From VXNJ01 sp009840625 (lineage in GTDB: Bacteria; Chloroflexota; UBA11872; VXNJ01): DNA of 64,000 nucleotides. Position numbers and translations under genes: made by a program. A model generated the notes under the pieces. That model was not told where the DNA came from. It saw nothing but the letters and a program-made list of their open reading frames with translations, and did no database searches. The stretch lies in the NCBI GenBank assembly GCA_965207915.1, contig OZ242304.1, positions 372,001 to 436,000 of the forward strand, read 5' to 3'. This document shows positions 32,139 through 40,404 of the stretch, piece after piece (positions within the stretch are counted from its first letter, which is position 1; every line of letters starts with the position of its first letter).

Positions 32139-32786
32139 TCACCGGCAGCGCACCGAACTGCCCACTCCGCCGGCCGGCGCAGCAAGGGGGTCGCAGCCTT
32201 GGCTGCGCGCCGCAATCAACGCGTCAATGTCGGCGCCGATCGCATCAACCGGACGGTCTCCATCGACGTCAAATATGAGCCCTTGTTCCAGGTAGTGGTC
32301 AAAGACCGGCCTTGTCGCGGCGTCGTAGACGGCGATCCGGTGATCGATGATCTCCGGTCGGTCGTCGGATCGCCCGCGATGGAGTGAGCGGTTGACCTTG
32401 ACCGCGTTGTCGACCTTCAGGTGAACCACGGCGGCGATGCGACCGCCGACCGAAGACAGCCAATCGTCGAACAACTTAGCCTGCACCGACGTGCGCGGGA
32501 ATCCGTCGATGACCACCCCGGGACCGATTGCGCAAAGCCGCTCCACCTCGGCCGTGATCAACTGGGTGGTCAATTCGTCAGGGACTAGGTCGCCGGCCGA
32601 TAGCTTTTCCTTTATCAGGCGGGCAAGCCGGTCCGAGCGCGATTCGAGCGCCCGGAACAGATCGCCGGACGATAGGTGGACCAGACCCATTCGCGACTGC
32701 AGGAGTTCGGCCTGGGTGCCCTTGCCGGCGCCCGGCCCGCCGAGCAGGACAAGCAGGAGTTTCCGGTCGATCGCGGGGTCGCTCAC
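32139..32786 (-). CDS. adk: Adenylate kinase, short-LID form
   Basis: Interconverts ATP + AMP and 2 ADP. 215 residues. P-loop GGPGAGKGTQAELL near residue 15, AMP-binding SSGDLFRALESRSD and VVIDGFPRTSVQAKLF. The LID is the short, zinc-free form: between RSLHRGR and SDDRPEIIDHRIAVY there is no Cys cluster. Overlaps the secY stop by 4 nt. map, often found after adk in this position, is absent. Confidence 0.95.
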   Translation of the reverse strand: MSDPAIDRKLLLVLLGGPGAGKGTQAELLQSRMGLVHLSSGDLFRALESRSDRLARLIKEKLSAGDLVPDELTTQLITAEVERLCAIGPGVVIDGFPRTSVQAKLFDDWLSSVGGRIAAVVHLKVDNAVKVNRSLHRGRSDDRPEIIDHRIAVYDAATRPVFDHYLEQGLIFDVDGDRPVDAIGADIDALIAARSQGCDPLAAPAGGVGSSVRCR

Positions 32787-34060
32787 AGGAAAGCTTCGTA
32801 TTCCCGCATCATCAACTGCGATTCCAACTGACGCATCGTGTCCAGGACGACTCCGACCGTAATCAGGAGGCCGGTGGAGCTGAGCGCGACCGTCGTCACC
32901 CCGGTCCCAAGGCCCACGAAAAACGGGACTATCGCTATCAGCCCCAGGAACAGTCCCCCGGCCAGGGTGATTCGATTCAGAACCCGGTTAAGGAATGCGG
33001 CGGTCGGCCGGCCGGGCCGGATTCCGGGGATGAATCCGCCATTCTTTTGCAGGTTTTCGGGCAGGTTCTGCTGATTGAAGATAACGATCGTATAGAAGAA
33101 CGTAAAAGCCACTACCAGCAGAAACGTCATGAACCAATAGGGAAACGCCTCGGGTCCGAACCAGCCGGCCAGAACACCGGATAGTTCGGCCAGCCACAGG
33201 GCGTCGGAAGTGGCGGCATACTGGGCGATGGTGGCCGGCATCAGCATGATCGAAAACGCAAATATCAGAGGGATCATGCCGGCCGAATTGATCTTCATCG
33301 GGATGTGCGTGGATCGTCCTCCGTACATCCGGTTTCCGCGGACCCGCTTGGCGTAACTGACCGGAATCCGGCGCTGGCCCTCGTGGACGAAGACGATCGC
33401 GGACACCATCAGCACGCCTATCACCGTAAAGGCAGCCAGACCGGTAAACGCTTCGCCGCCAAGCAGCGATTGGCCCAGCGCCGGCGGAACGCCCGCCACG
33501 ATGCCGCCGAGGATGATGATCGAGACACCATTCCCGATTCCGCGCTCGGTGATCAATTCGCCGAGCCAGTAGAGAAACATCGTTCCGCCGGCCAGGATCG
33601 TCAGCATGCCCAGGATCGTCAACGGCGGCAGATCACCGATCGGGGACGGGGAGGCCGCGCGCAGGATCTGTATCTGGGCATAGCCCTGCATCATCGCCAG
33701 CGGCACGGTGAACAGCCTGGTGTAGAAGGCCAGTTTGCGACGGCCGGCGTCGCCGCCCTCGCGCGAGAGTTCGCGCAACTGCGGCACGATCGGCACCAGG
33801 ATGTTGAAGATGATCGAAGCGGTGATGTACGGGTAAACGCCCAGTGCGACCACCGAAAAGTTCTCGAGAGCACCGCCGGACAGAAGGTTGAGAAAGCCCA
33901 GCAGCTGGTCGCCTTCGAATCGTTGCTGAAGCAACTCCAGATCGACGTTTGGCAGCGGGATGTGGGCCACGATCCGGAAGATTATGAGCATGCCCAGCGT
34001 AAAGAGGATCTTATTGCGCAGATCCGGCAACCTGAGCGCTGAAATCGTTGCCTGAATCAT
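32783..34060 (-). CDS. secY: Preprotein translocase subunit SecY
   Basis: Channel subunit of the Sec translocon with SecE and SecG. 425 residues with ten membrane helices. Recognisable parts: KILFTLGMLIIFRIVAHIPLPNVD, the plug region GGALENFSVVALGVYPYITASII, GISIIILGGIVAG-type sequence (GNGVSIIILGGIVAGVP), the cytosolic RRIPVSYAKRVRGNRMYGGRSTHIPMKIN and GGFIPGIRPGRPT. Last gene of the spc cluster, followed by adk with a 4-nt overlap. Confidence 0.97.
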   Translation of the reverse strand: MIQATISALRLPDLRNKILFTLGMLIIFRIVAHIPLPNVDLELLQQRFEGDQLLGFLNLLSGGALENFSVVALGVYPYITASIIFNILVPIVPQLRELSREGGDAGRRKLAFYTRLFTVPLAMMQGYAQIQILRAASPSPIGDLPPLTILGMLTILAGGTMFLYWLGELITERGIGNGVSIIILGGIVAGVPPALGQSLLGGEAFTGLAAFTVIGVLMVSAIVFVHEGQRRIPVSYAKRVRGNRMYGGRSTHIPMKINSAGMIPLIFAFSIMLMPATIAQYAATSDALWLAELSGVLAGWFGPEAFPYWFMTFLLVVAFTFFYTIVIFNQQNLPENLQKNGGFIPGIRPGRPTAAFLNRVLNRITLAGGLFLGLIAIVPFFVGLGTGVTTVALSSTGLLITVGVVLDTMRQLESQLMMREYEAFL

Positions 34061-34126
34061 GAGTCAATCATCGAGTCGGGTGGCCCGGACGTACAGCGTG
34101 CACTCCCGCGGCGCAATCCAGGGCGG

Positions 34127-34573
34127 TTACTCGATCACTCTCGCTGAACCACCGGCGGCCTCGATCTTGGCGATGGCGGCAGCCGAAAAGCGGGTGGCCG
34201 ATACGGTGAGTTTGCGTTCCAGCGATCCGCTGCCCAGGATCTTGATTGGGCCGCGCTTGGCGATGCCGGCCGCGATCAATTCGCTGGGTCCAACTTCAGC
34301 GCCGTCTTCAAACGCATTCAGCGCGGAAACGTTCACCGGTTCGAATTCGGTGCGATAGCGCGCGTTAGAAAAGCCGGGCAACTTCGGGAACCGGCGGAGG
34401 ATGGGAGTCTGTCCGCCTTCGGCGTACCAGCGCCGATTGGCGCCGGACCTTGACTTGGCGCCCTTTTGACCCCGTCCGGCCGTCCGTCCGCGACCGGAAC
34501 CGATTCCGCGTCCGATTCGCTGGCGGGCTCGCTTTTTCGACCCGCTGACGGCCAATCCGATGTCATTTGCCAT
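34127..34573 (-). CDS. rplO: Ribosomal protein L15
   Basis: Late-assembly large-subunit protein. 148 residues. The N-terminal basic loop KRARQRIGRGIGSGRGRTAGRGQKG and RSGANRRWYAEGGQTPILRRFPK are the family hallmark. Downstream SALNAFEDGAEVGPSELIAAG and a KLTVSATRFSAAAIAKIEAAGG end. Its start overlaps rpmD by 11 nt. 66 nt separate it from secY. Confidence 0.96.
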   Translation of the reverse strand: MANDIGLAVSGSKKRARQRIGRGIGSGRGRTAGRGQKGAKSRSGANRRWYAEGGQTPILRRFPKLPGFSNARYRTEFEPVNVSALNAFEDGAEVGPSELIAAGIAKRGPIKILGSGSLERKLTVSATRFSAAAIAKIEAAGGSARVIE

Positions 34574-34766
34574 CGTCGGAGCCCTTTTCGACAGTGGAGA
34601 CGTCGACGAGGTGGCTTACGCTGTGCGCCATGCCCCGGATCGCGGGGTTGTCGGGATGGTGGACGACCTGCCCGATTCGGCGCAGGCCGAGCGCGACAAC
34701 CGTGTCCTTGTGCTGCTGCAGCGCCCCGATCGGGCTGCGCCGCAGCGTGATTTCAAGAAGCGCCAT
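34563..34766 (-). CDS. rpmD: Ribosomal protein L30
   Basis: 67 residues. ITLRRSPIGALQQHKDTVVALGLRRIGQVV, then HPDNPAIRGMAHSVSHLVDV, is the standard L30 sequence (read in two pieces). Overlaps rpsE by 14 nt and rplO by 11 nt, so the three are tightly coupled. A few residues longer than the usual 60 at the C-terminus. Confidence 0.95.
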   Translation of the reverse strand: MALLEITLRRSPIGALQQHKDTVVALGLRRIGQVVHHPDNPAIRGMAHSVSHLVDVSTVEKGSDDGK

Positions 34767-35274
34767 TTGAACTGGCGCGCTGCCGACGACTTGGCCGCCG
34801 CAGCTTTGCGTTGGCCGGAACGCTCAGATCGTTGAGCGCTGCCATCGTCGCTTTGGCAAGGTTCATCGAATTCGACGATCCGAACGCTTTGGTCAATACG
34901 TTGGAGATTCCGGCCGCTTCCACGACCGCGCGGACCGCTCCGCCTGCGATTACTCCGGTACCGGGACTGGAGGGGCGCAGGACCACTTTCGAGGCTCCAT
35001 AGCGGCCCTCGACATAGTGCGGAATGGTGCCGTCATCGCAGACCGGAACCGAGACCATGGCGGCACGCGCTTTCTCGTGCGCCTTGCGGATCGCCGAGGC
35101 GACCTCGCGGGCTTTGCCCAGTCCGAGTCCGACCCTGGTTTGCCCGTCGCCGACAACTACCACGGCGTTGAATCCAAACGTGCGCCCGCCCTTAACGACC
35201 TTGGCCACGCGCTTGATGCGGACAACGCGCTCTTCGATGCGCTGACCGCCGTCGACGTTGCTGCGTGCACTCAA
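34753..35274 (-). CDS. rpsE: Ribosomal protein S5
   Basis: 173 residues. Double-stranded RNA-binding N-terminal domain: EERVVRIKRVAKVVKGGRTFGFNAVVVVG, GVGLGLGKAREV-type sequence (RVGLGLGKAREVASAIRKA), and the C-terminal PGTGVIAGGAVRAVVEAAGI. Part of the mRNA entry site and the decoding fidelity network with S4 and S12. 15 nt from rplR. Confidence 0.97.
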   Translation of the reverse strand: MSARSNVDGGQRIEERVVRIKRVAKVVKGGRTFGFNAVVVVGDGQTRVGLGLGKAREVASAIRKAHEKARAAMVSVPVCDDGTIPHYVEGRYGASKVVLRPSSPGTGVIAGGAVRAVVEAAGISNVLTKAFGSSNSMNLAKATMAALNDLSVPANAKLRRPSRRQRASSNGAS

Positions 35275-35289
35275 TTCAGATTGCTCTTT

Positions 35290-35646
35290 CTAAATCCGTA
35301 GACCCGCCGCGCGTGCGCCATTGGTGAGCGCCGCAACGCGGCCGTGAAAGCGATGTCCGCCGCGATCGAGCACCGCCGATTCGAGGTTGGCTCCGGCAGC
35401 CCGTTTGGCCAGCAGTTCGCCAACCTTGCGGGCGGCCTCGGTCTTGCTGCCGGATTCGCCCAGATCTTTGTCGAGGCTCGATGCCGACGCCAGCGTTACG
35501 CCGGCGTCGTCGTCAATCAATTGTCCGTAGATGTGGCGGTTGCTGCGAAACACCGCCAGCCGCGGACGCGCTGCCGAACCGCGCACTTTTTTGCGGATGA
35601 TCCGATGGCGGCGGCGGCGGTCGGCACTACGTGATCGCTTTTTCAT
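35290..35646 (-). CDS. rplR: Ribosomal protein L18
   Basis: 118 residues; binds 5S rRNA with L5. Basic N-terminus KKRSRSADRRRRHRIIRKKVRG, then RPRLAVFRSNRHIYGQLIDD and the C-terminal VLDRGGHRFHGRVAALTNGARAAGL. ATG at 35646 shares a base with the rplF stop (TGATG); a TTG one codon upstream is also in frame. Confidence 0.96.
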   Translation of the reverse strand: MKKRSRSADRRRRHRIIRKKVRGSAARPRLAVFRSNRHIYGQLIDDDAGVTLASASSLDKDLGESGSKTEAARKVGELLAKRAAGANLESAVLDRGGHRFHGRVAALTNGARAAGLRI

Positions 35647-36194
35647 CAACCCGCCCCGATCGCTGCCTTGCCCGGCTTGAGGCGAACCACTTCGCCTGCA
35701 TAGCGGATTCCCTTGCCTTTGTATGCGTCGGGCTTGCGCAACGCTCGCAGATTCGCGGCGGTCCGCCCGACCAGCTCTTTGTCGATGCCGCGCACTGTCA
35801 CCCGGTTGGCGCCTTCCAACTGAAGTTCTATTCCATCCGGGGCCGTGAAGATTACCGGGTGCGACATGCCGATCTGCATTTCGATGCCGTCGGCGTGGTC
35901 CTGGGCCCGGTAACCGGTCCCGACGATGTCGAGCGTGCGTGAGTATCCCTGGGTGACCCCGACCACGTTGTTGGCAATAAGCGAACGCGAGAGTCCGTGC
36001 AGCGATCGTTGCCGCGACGAGTTGTTGCGGCGCGTGACTTTGACCTGGCCATCCTCGATTGCGGCATTGATACCGGACTGGAGCTGTAGTTCGAGCTTGC
36101 CCAACGGACCCTGGACCACGACCCGCCCCGAACTCGAGCAGTCGACCTCGACCCCGTCCGGGATCGGAATCGGCAGCATGCCTACGCGCGACAC
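35646..36194 (-). CDS. rplF: Ribosomal protein L6
   Basis: 182 residues, two alpha/beta repeats near the GTPase-associated centre. SRVGMLPIPIPDGVEV at the start, VVQGPLGKLELQL, and near the C-terminus VRGIDKELVGRTAANLRALRKPDAYKGKGIRYAGE (read in pieces) are the family signature. The final EVVRLKPGKA is conserved. 7 nt from rpsH. Confidence 0.97.
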   Translation of the reverse strand: MSRVGMLPIPIPDGVEVDCSSSGRVVVQGPLGKLELQLQSGINAAIEDGQVKVTRRNNSSRQRSLHGLSRSLIANNVVGVTQGYSRTLDIVGTGYRAQDHADGIEMQIGMSHPVIFTAPDGIELQLEGANRVTVRGIDKELVGRTAANLRALRKPDAYKGKGIRYAGEVVRLKPGKAAIGAG

Positions 36195-36201
36195 TGTCCG
36201 G

Positions 36202-36627
36202 CTACCAGACCGAGCAGATGTGCTCGCCGCCGAGTTTGCGGCGATAGGCCTGTCGGCCGGTCATGATGCCCTGCGAGGTGGAGATGATCGCGATTCCGGT
36301 CCCGCCGCGAATCAGCGGGATTTCGCGGGCGCGCGTGTATTGGCGCCGTCCCGGCTTGGAAACGCGCTTGGCTGCCTTGATGACCGGCTGGCGGTCGGTG
36401 TCGTACTTGAGCAGGATTCGTAGTTGCGCCTGCGGGCCTTCGACCTCGAGCTGTTCGAATCCGGCGATGTACCCCTCGCGTTCCAGGATTCCGAGTATGC
36501 TGGCCTTCTGTCGGGACGCCGGAACGTCGGTGTGAGGGAGCCCGGCCTGGCCCGCATTGCGAATGCGTGCCAGCAGGTCGCCGATCGGGTCCGAGTGCGA
36601 ATAGCGGAGTACGGAGGGGCGCGCCAC
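36202..36627 (-). CDS. rpsH: Ribosomal protein S8
   Basis: 141 residues from a GTG start at 36627, 5 nt after the rpsN stop. YSHSDPIGDLLARIRNAGQAG, SRQKASILGILEREGYI and the C-terminal GGTGIAIISTSQGIMTGRQAYRRKLGGEHICSVW (read in pieces) define S8. The frame is open far upstream over rpsN, but that sequence is not S8-like. Binds the 16S central domain and in E. coli represses the spc operon; a matching regulatory site was not identified. Confidence 0.95.
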   Translation of the reverse strand: MARPSVLRYSHSDPIGDLLARIRNAGQAGLPHTDVPASRQKASILGILEREGYIAGFEQLEVEGPQAQLRILLKYDTDRQPVIKAAKRVSKPGRRQYTRAREIPLIRGGTGIAIISTSQGIMTGRQAYRRKLGGEHICSVW

Positions 36628-36632
36628 GTCGG

Positions 36633-36818
36633 TTACCAACTCGACTTGATGATGCCGGGAATCTCGCCGCGAAGGGCCCGTTCGCGGAAGCAGATTCGGC
36701 ACAGGCCGAACTTGCGAATGTAGCCGCGCGGTCGCCCGCACAGTCCGCAGCGGTGATGGAAGCGCACCTTGAATTTGGGCGGACGCTTCCACTTTTCAAT
36801 CAGCGCTTTCTTGGCCAT
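36633..36818 (-). CDS. rpsN: Ribosomal protein S14, zinc-binding (type Z)
   Basis: 61 residues. AKKALIEKWKRPPKFKVR at the start, then CGLCGRPRGYIRKFGLCRIC with the two C-x2-C pairs of the zinc form, FRERALRGEIPGI and the SSW end. The short zinc form, not the 100-residue zinc-free one. ATG overlaps the rplE stop by one base. Confidence 0.97.
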   Translation of the reverse strand: MAKKALIEKWKRPPKFKVRFHHRCGLCGRPRGYIRKFGLCRICFRERALRGEIPGIIKSSW

Positions 36819-37375
36819 CAGTTCATGCTCCCCTCGGCCTGGAACGGGCAGCCCAGCGCTTCCAGTAGGGCCAGACCGTGGGCGTCGTTGATTGCTGTAG
36901 TCACAAAAGTCACCTGGAAACCCCGCACGCGGTCGATCTTGGTGTAGTCGATCTCAGGAAAGATCAGTTGTTCGTCAAACCCGGTGGAGTAGTTTCCGCG
37001 GCCGTCGAATGACCGCCGGGAAAGTCCGCGGAAGTCGCGCACCCGCGGGATTCCAATCGAAAACAGCCGATCGACAAAGTGGTACATGCGATCGCCGCGC
37101 AGCGTAACCATCACCCCGACGCGCATCCCCTTGCGCAGCGAAAAATTCGAAATTGACCGTGTCGCCCGGGTGATTACCGGTTTCTGGCCAGTGATGATTC
37201 CCAGGTCGCGGGCCGCGTTCTCGGGCGCATTCTGGTCGGAAATCGCCTCGCCGACGCCGCTGTTGACCACGACCTTGACCAACTGCGGCACTTCCATGAC
37301 GTTGGCGATGCCCAGCTCGCGCGCCAGCTGAGGCCGGAATTCGTCCACGTATCGCCTGCGCAGTCGGGAAATCAC
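36818..37375 (-). CDS. rplE: Ribosomal protein L5
   Basis: 185 residues; binds 5S rRNA and touches P-site tRNA. NVMEVPQLVKVVVNSGVGEA, ITGQKPVITRATRSISNFSLRKGMRVGVMVTLRGDRMY (read in pieces) and RDFRGLSRRSFDGRGNYSTGFDEQLIFPEIDYTKID (likewise) fully match the family. Overlaps rplX by 4 nt. Confidence 0.97.
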   Translation of the reverse strand: MISRLRRRYVDEFRPQLARELGIANVMEVPQLVKVVVNSGVGEAISDQNAPENAARDLGIITGQKPVITRATRSISNFSLRKGMRVGVMVTLRGDRMYHFVDRLFSIGIPRVRDFRGLSRRSFDGRGNYSTGFDEQLIFPEIDYTKIDRVRGFQVTFVTTAINDAHGLALLEALGCPFQAEGSMN

Positions 37376-37698
37376 TGGTTGTCTACTACCTCGCCCGACG
37401 ATTTGGCGTAGCGGACCCGCCGTCCGTCCGCCAGCGTCTGCTTGCCGACGCGGGTCGGTTGCTGCGTGGCCGGATCGATCAATTTCACGTTGGAAACGTG
37501 CATCGGGGCCGCGAAATCGATGATTCCGGTTGGTCGACCGGGACCGGAAAAACGGGCGTGCCGCTTCCGCAGGTTCACGCCCTCGACGACGACCTGCCGG
37601 GTCTTTTTCAGAACCTGGGTCACCGAACCGCGTTTGCCGCGCTCGGGTCCGGAAATCACGACGACCTCGTCGCCCTGCTTGATTCGAATCGACGCCAT
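37372..37698 (-). CDS. rplX: Ribosomal protein L24
   Basis: 108 residues from the ATG at 37698; an in-frame TTG three codons upstream overlaps rplN and is less likely. KOW motif at the N-terminus (KQGDEVVVISGPERGKRGSV), VVVEGVNLRKRHAR and the ISNVKLIDP-like HVSNVKLIDPATQQPTRVG. Initiates 50S assembly. 5 nt after rplN. Confidence 0.96.
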   Translation of the reverse strand: MASIRIKQGDEVVVISGPERGKRGSVTQVLKKTRQVVVEGVNLRKRHARFSGPGRPTGIIDFAAPMHVSNVKLIDPATQQPTRVGKQTLADGRRVRYAKSSGEVVDNQ

Positions 37699-37703
37699 GG
37701 GAA

Positions 37704-38072
37704 TCAAAGGACCTCGGGCGCCAGTGAAATCACCCGTGCGAAGCGCGCATCACGCAGTTCGCGGGCAACCGGTCCAAATATTCTGGTTCCAATCGGCGCT
37801 TGCTGACCGTCAACCAGCACCGCGGCGTTGTCGTCGAAGCGGATCCGCGACCCGTCGCGGCGCTTGTATTCCTTGGCCACCCTCACGATCACCGCGTGGG
37901 CGACCCGGCCTTTAGGAATCGGGCTGTTGGGCACGGCGGATTTGACCGAACCGACAACCACGTCGCCGACCGATGCGTAGCGCCGACCGGTGCCGCCGAG
38001 AACCCTGATCACCAGGAGTTCGCGGGCGCCGGTGTTGTCAGCGATCTTGACTCGAGACTGTTGCTGAATCAC
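37704..38072 (-). CDS. rplN: Ribosomal protein L14
   Basis: 122 residues, exact family length. MIQQQSRVKIADNTGARELLVIRVLGG, VGDVVVGSVKSAVPNSPIPKGRVAHAVIVR (in pieces), GSRIRFDDNAAVLVDGQQAPIGTRIFGPVARELR (in pieces). Contacts 16S helix 14 and is the binding site of silencing factor RsfS. Starts directly after rpsQ. Confidence 0.97.
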   Translation of the reverse strand: MIQQQSRVKIADNTGARELLVIRVLGGTGRRYASVGDVVVGSVKSAVPNSPIPKGRVAHAVIVRVAKEYKRRDGSRIRFDDNAAVLVDGQQAPIGTRIFGPVARELRDARFARVISLAPEVL

Positions 38073-38354
38073 TCAGGCTTCCAAGTCTTCGATGTCGGCG
38101 GCGACGGCCGGGGCGGTGTCGACCACCTGGCGCAGCCGCCATCGCTTGCGCGCCGAGAGGGGACGACACTCCTCGATGACGACCAAGTCGCCATTCTTGG
38201 AAGCGTTGTCGGCGTCATGGATCATGTAGCGCTTGCGCCGTCGGACTTGCTTGCCGTAAAGCGGGTGGCGCACGACGCGGGTGTGTTCAACTACCCGCGA
38301 CTTGTCCATCCGGTCGGAGACCACGATGCAGCGCAACCTTCGCTTGCCAGCCAT
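38073..38354 (-). CDS. rpsQ: Ribosomal protein S17
   Basis: 93 residues, OB fold. GIVVSDRMDKS-type start (LRCIVVSDRMDKSRVVEHTR), HPLYGKQVRRRKRYMIHDADN and GDLVVIEECRPLSARKRWRL, all typical. Stop abuts the rplN start. 2-nt gap from rpmC. Confidence 0.96.
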   Translation of the reverse strand: MAGKRRLRCIVVSDRMDKSRVVEHTRVVRHPLYGKQVRRRKRYMIHDADNASKNGDLVVIEECRPLSARKRWRLRQVVDTAPAVAADIEDLEA

Positions 38355-38356
38355 GG

Positions 38357-38575
38357 TCAGACGCCTTCCTGGCCCGTCACGGGAGCGCTCAGCTTCGCCG
38401 AAAGTACGGTCAGCATGCGGGCAATATCCTTGCGCGCTTTGTGGATCTGTGAGTTGTCGTCGAGTTGGTGCGTAGCGGCGCTGACGCGCAACTGGAACAG
38501 GTCGTTGCGGCGGTCGGCGATCGCAGTCTCCAGCTCAAGCGGACTCATCGCCCGGAGCTGCTCCATGTCAGCCAA
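38357..38575 (-). CDS. rpmC: Ribosomal protein L29
   Basis: 72 residues, two helices. EQLRAMSPLELETAIADRRNDLFQLRVS and HKARKDIARMLTVL are the L29 pattern (L-x2-L-R-F/V plus R-x3-A/I-R-x-L-T). Sits at the peptide exit next to L23. Overlaps rplP by 8 nt. Confidence 0.94.
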   Translation of the reverse strand: MADMEQLRAMSPLELETAIADRRNDLFQLRVSAATHQLDDNSQIHKARKDIARMLTVLSAKLSAPVTGQEGV

Positions 38576-38993
38576 CTACAAACTCCTCGGTGCGACTCAG
38601 AATGCGGGAGGCCACCGGCAGCTTGTTGGCCGCCAGCTGGAGCGCCCGCACGGCAACGTCCGATTCGACTCCGGAAATCTCAAATAGAACCCGTCCGGGC
38701 TTGATCGGCGCCACCCAGCGATCGGTAGCGCCCTTGCCGCCGCCCATGCGCGTCTCGATCGGTTTCGAGGAGACCGGCTTGTCGGGAAAAACGCAAATCC
38801 AAACCCGGCCCTGGCGGCGCATTTGCCCGGTCAGGACGCGCCGCGCGGCTTCGATCTGACGCGAGTCCATGAACCCGCGCTCGGTCGCCTGCAGACCCCA
38901 ATCGCCGTGCCGAACCGAGTTTCCGCGGGTCGCCCGGCCACGGTTCTTCCCGCGCATTCTCTTCTGGTGCTTCAAGCGCTTCGGCATGAGCAT
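38568..38993 (-). CDS. rplP: Ribosomal protein L16
   Basis: 141 residues. MPKRLKHQKRMRGKNRGRATRG, LQATERGFMDSRQIEAARR, RVWICVFPDKPVSSKPIETRMGGGKGATDRWVA (in pieces) and GRVLFEISGVE are diagnostic. Organises A-site tRNA and late 50S assembly. The first ATG at 38993 has GGAG 8 nt upstream; the second, two codons on, is also usable. Confidence 0.97.
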   Translation of the reverse strand: MLMPKRLKHQKRMRGKNRGRATRGNSVRHGDWGLQATERGFMDSRQIEAARRVLTGQMRRQGRVWICVFPDKPVSSKPIETRMGGGKGATDRWVAPIKPGRVLFEISGVESDVAVRALQLAANKLPVASRILSRTEEFVVG

Positions 38994-38995
38994 GG

Positions 38996-39730
38996 TCAGC
39001 GCTCCAGGCCGGCCGGCAGGACATCGCCGATCCCCGACCGGTTCTGATCGGAGGCCCGGCGGGCGCGATCGCCACGATGCACCCAGGCCTTGACCCCGAT
39101 CGTTCCGTAGGTGGTGCGCGCCACAGCCTGCCCGTAATCGATGTCGGCGGTCAGCGTCTGCAGCGGCACACGGCCCTCTATTTCATATTCAGTGCGCGCC
39201 ATGTCGCGCCCGCCCAGGCGCCCGGCAACCTGAATCTTGGCTCCTTCGGCCCAGGCCCGCAGGCAGCGCTCGGCGGCCGATTTCATCGCCCGCCGGAAGG
39301 AAACGCGCCGTTCGATCTGATCGGCCACCGATCTGGCCACCAAGTAAGCGTCAAGGTCGGGCGAAGTGATTTCGGTCACATCGACGTCGATGCGCTTGCC
39401 GATTTCCTTGGACAGCGCTTTCTGCAGGGCTTCGCGGTTGGAACCGCCTCGGCCGATTACGACGCCGGGGCGCGAGGTGTGGATGTTGATCCGGACCATG
39501 TCCTGCACGCGCCGGATGAGGATGCGTGACACCCCGGCGCTGTAGGAACGGCGTCGCCCGCCCCGGTCTTCGTGCTGTCCGGGCGGGTTCTTCAGCCACG
39601 TGCGGACGAAGTCGCGGATGCGCGCGTCTTCGATGACCAGATCGGCAAATCGCCGGTCGGCGTACCACTGGCTGTCCCAGCCGCGGTAGTTGCCGAGCCG
39701 AAATCCAACCGGGTGAACTTTACGACCCAT
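38996..39730 (-). CDS. rpsC: Ribosomal protein S3
   Basis: 244 residues; mRNA entry helicase with S4 and S5. MGRKVHPVGFRLG start, KH domain with VVIGRGGSNREALQKAL (the G-x-x-G loop is GRGG), and C-terminal GRLGGRDMARTEYEIEGRVPLQTLTADIDYG (in pieces), GTIGVKAWVHRGD. The loop around residue 60-75 (NPPGQHEDRGGRRRSYSAGV) is somewhat longer than usual. Confidence 0.97.
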   Translation of the reverse strand: MGRKVHPVGFRLGNYRGWDSQWYADRRFADLVIEDARIRDFVRTWLKNPPGQHEDRGGRRRSYSAGVSRILIRRVQDMVRINIHTSRPGVVIGRGGSNREALQKALSKEIGKRIDVDVTEITSPDLDAYLVARSVADQIERRVSFRRAMKSAAERCLRAWAEGAKIQVAGRLGGRDMARTEYEIEGRVPLQTLTADIDYGQAVARTTYGTIGVKAWVHRGDRARRASDQNRSGIGDVLPAGLER

Positions 39731-40069
39731 CTACGCCTCGATCTCGTCTACGACCACGGTGATGTGGCACATGCGGCGCCGGTAAAACCCGGCCCTGCCG
39801 CGCGATTTGGCCCGCATTCGCCGAAGGCGCGGCCCGTCATCTACGAATGCCCTGGCTACGTAAAGCGACTCGGGATTCAGTCCGTAGTTGTTTTCGGCGT
39901 TGGCGACGGCCGACTTGATCGTCTTGGCGATCATCGCCGCCGACCGGTTCGGAAGGTAGGCCAACAACGAAAACGCTTCGCCAATCCCCAGACCCTTGAG
40001 CTGGTCGGTGACCAGTCGGGCCTTGCGTGGGGCGATGCGCAGGTATCGCGAGGTGGCTGCGACTTCCAT
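39731..40069 (-). CDS. rplV: Ribosomal protein L22
   Basis: 112 residues. SRYLRIAPRKARLVTDQLKG, AMIAKTIKSAVANAENNYGLN, LYVARAFVDDGPRLRRMRAKSRGRAGFYRRRMCHITVVV (in pieces). The beta-hairpin that lines the exit tunnel is full length, with no macrolide-resistance-type deletion. Stop abuts the rpsC start. Confidence 0.97.
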   Translation of the reverse strand: MEVAATSRYLRIAPRKARLVTDQLKGLGIGEAFSLLAYLPNRSAAMIAKTIKSAVANAENNYGLNPESLYVARAFVDDGPRLRRMRAKSRGRAGFYRRRMCHITVVVDEIEA

Positions 40070-40094
40070 TCGCGTCCGCTATCTCCTGGTCCGC

Positions 40095-40373
40095 TCAGCG
40101 GCCGGTGCGGGCCCGGGATCCCGAGTGCCCGCGGAATACGCGGGTGGGCGCAAACTCGCCGAGCTTGTGGCCCACCATGTTTTCAGTTATGTAAATAGGG
40201 ACGTGGCGGCGGCCGTCGTGGACGGCGATCGTGTGCCCGACCATCTCCGGGAAGATCATCGAGCGCCGGCTCCAGGTGCGCAAGACCTGCTTGACGCCCC
40301 GGCGATCGAGGGCTTTTACGCGACGCAACAATTTGCGGTCCGCGTACGGTCCCTTTTTCAGCGATCTAGGCAT
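40095..40373 (-). CDS. rpsS: Ribosomal protein S19
   Basis: 92 residues. PRSLKKGPYADRKLLRRV, TWSRRSMIFPEMVGHTIAVHDGRRHVPI and ENMVGHKLGEFAPTRVFRGHSG (family end). Small-subunit head protein paired with S13. 25 nt from rplV. Confidence 0.97.
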   Translation of the reverse strand: MPRSLKKGPYADRKLLRRVKALDRRGVKQVLRTWSRRSMIFPEMVGHTIAVHDGRRHVPIYITENMVGHKLGEFAPTRVFRGHSGSRARTGR

Positions 40374-40404
40374 TTTTGTCCGGGGTTTCTTCTTAAGAGT
40401 TCAG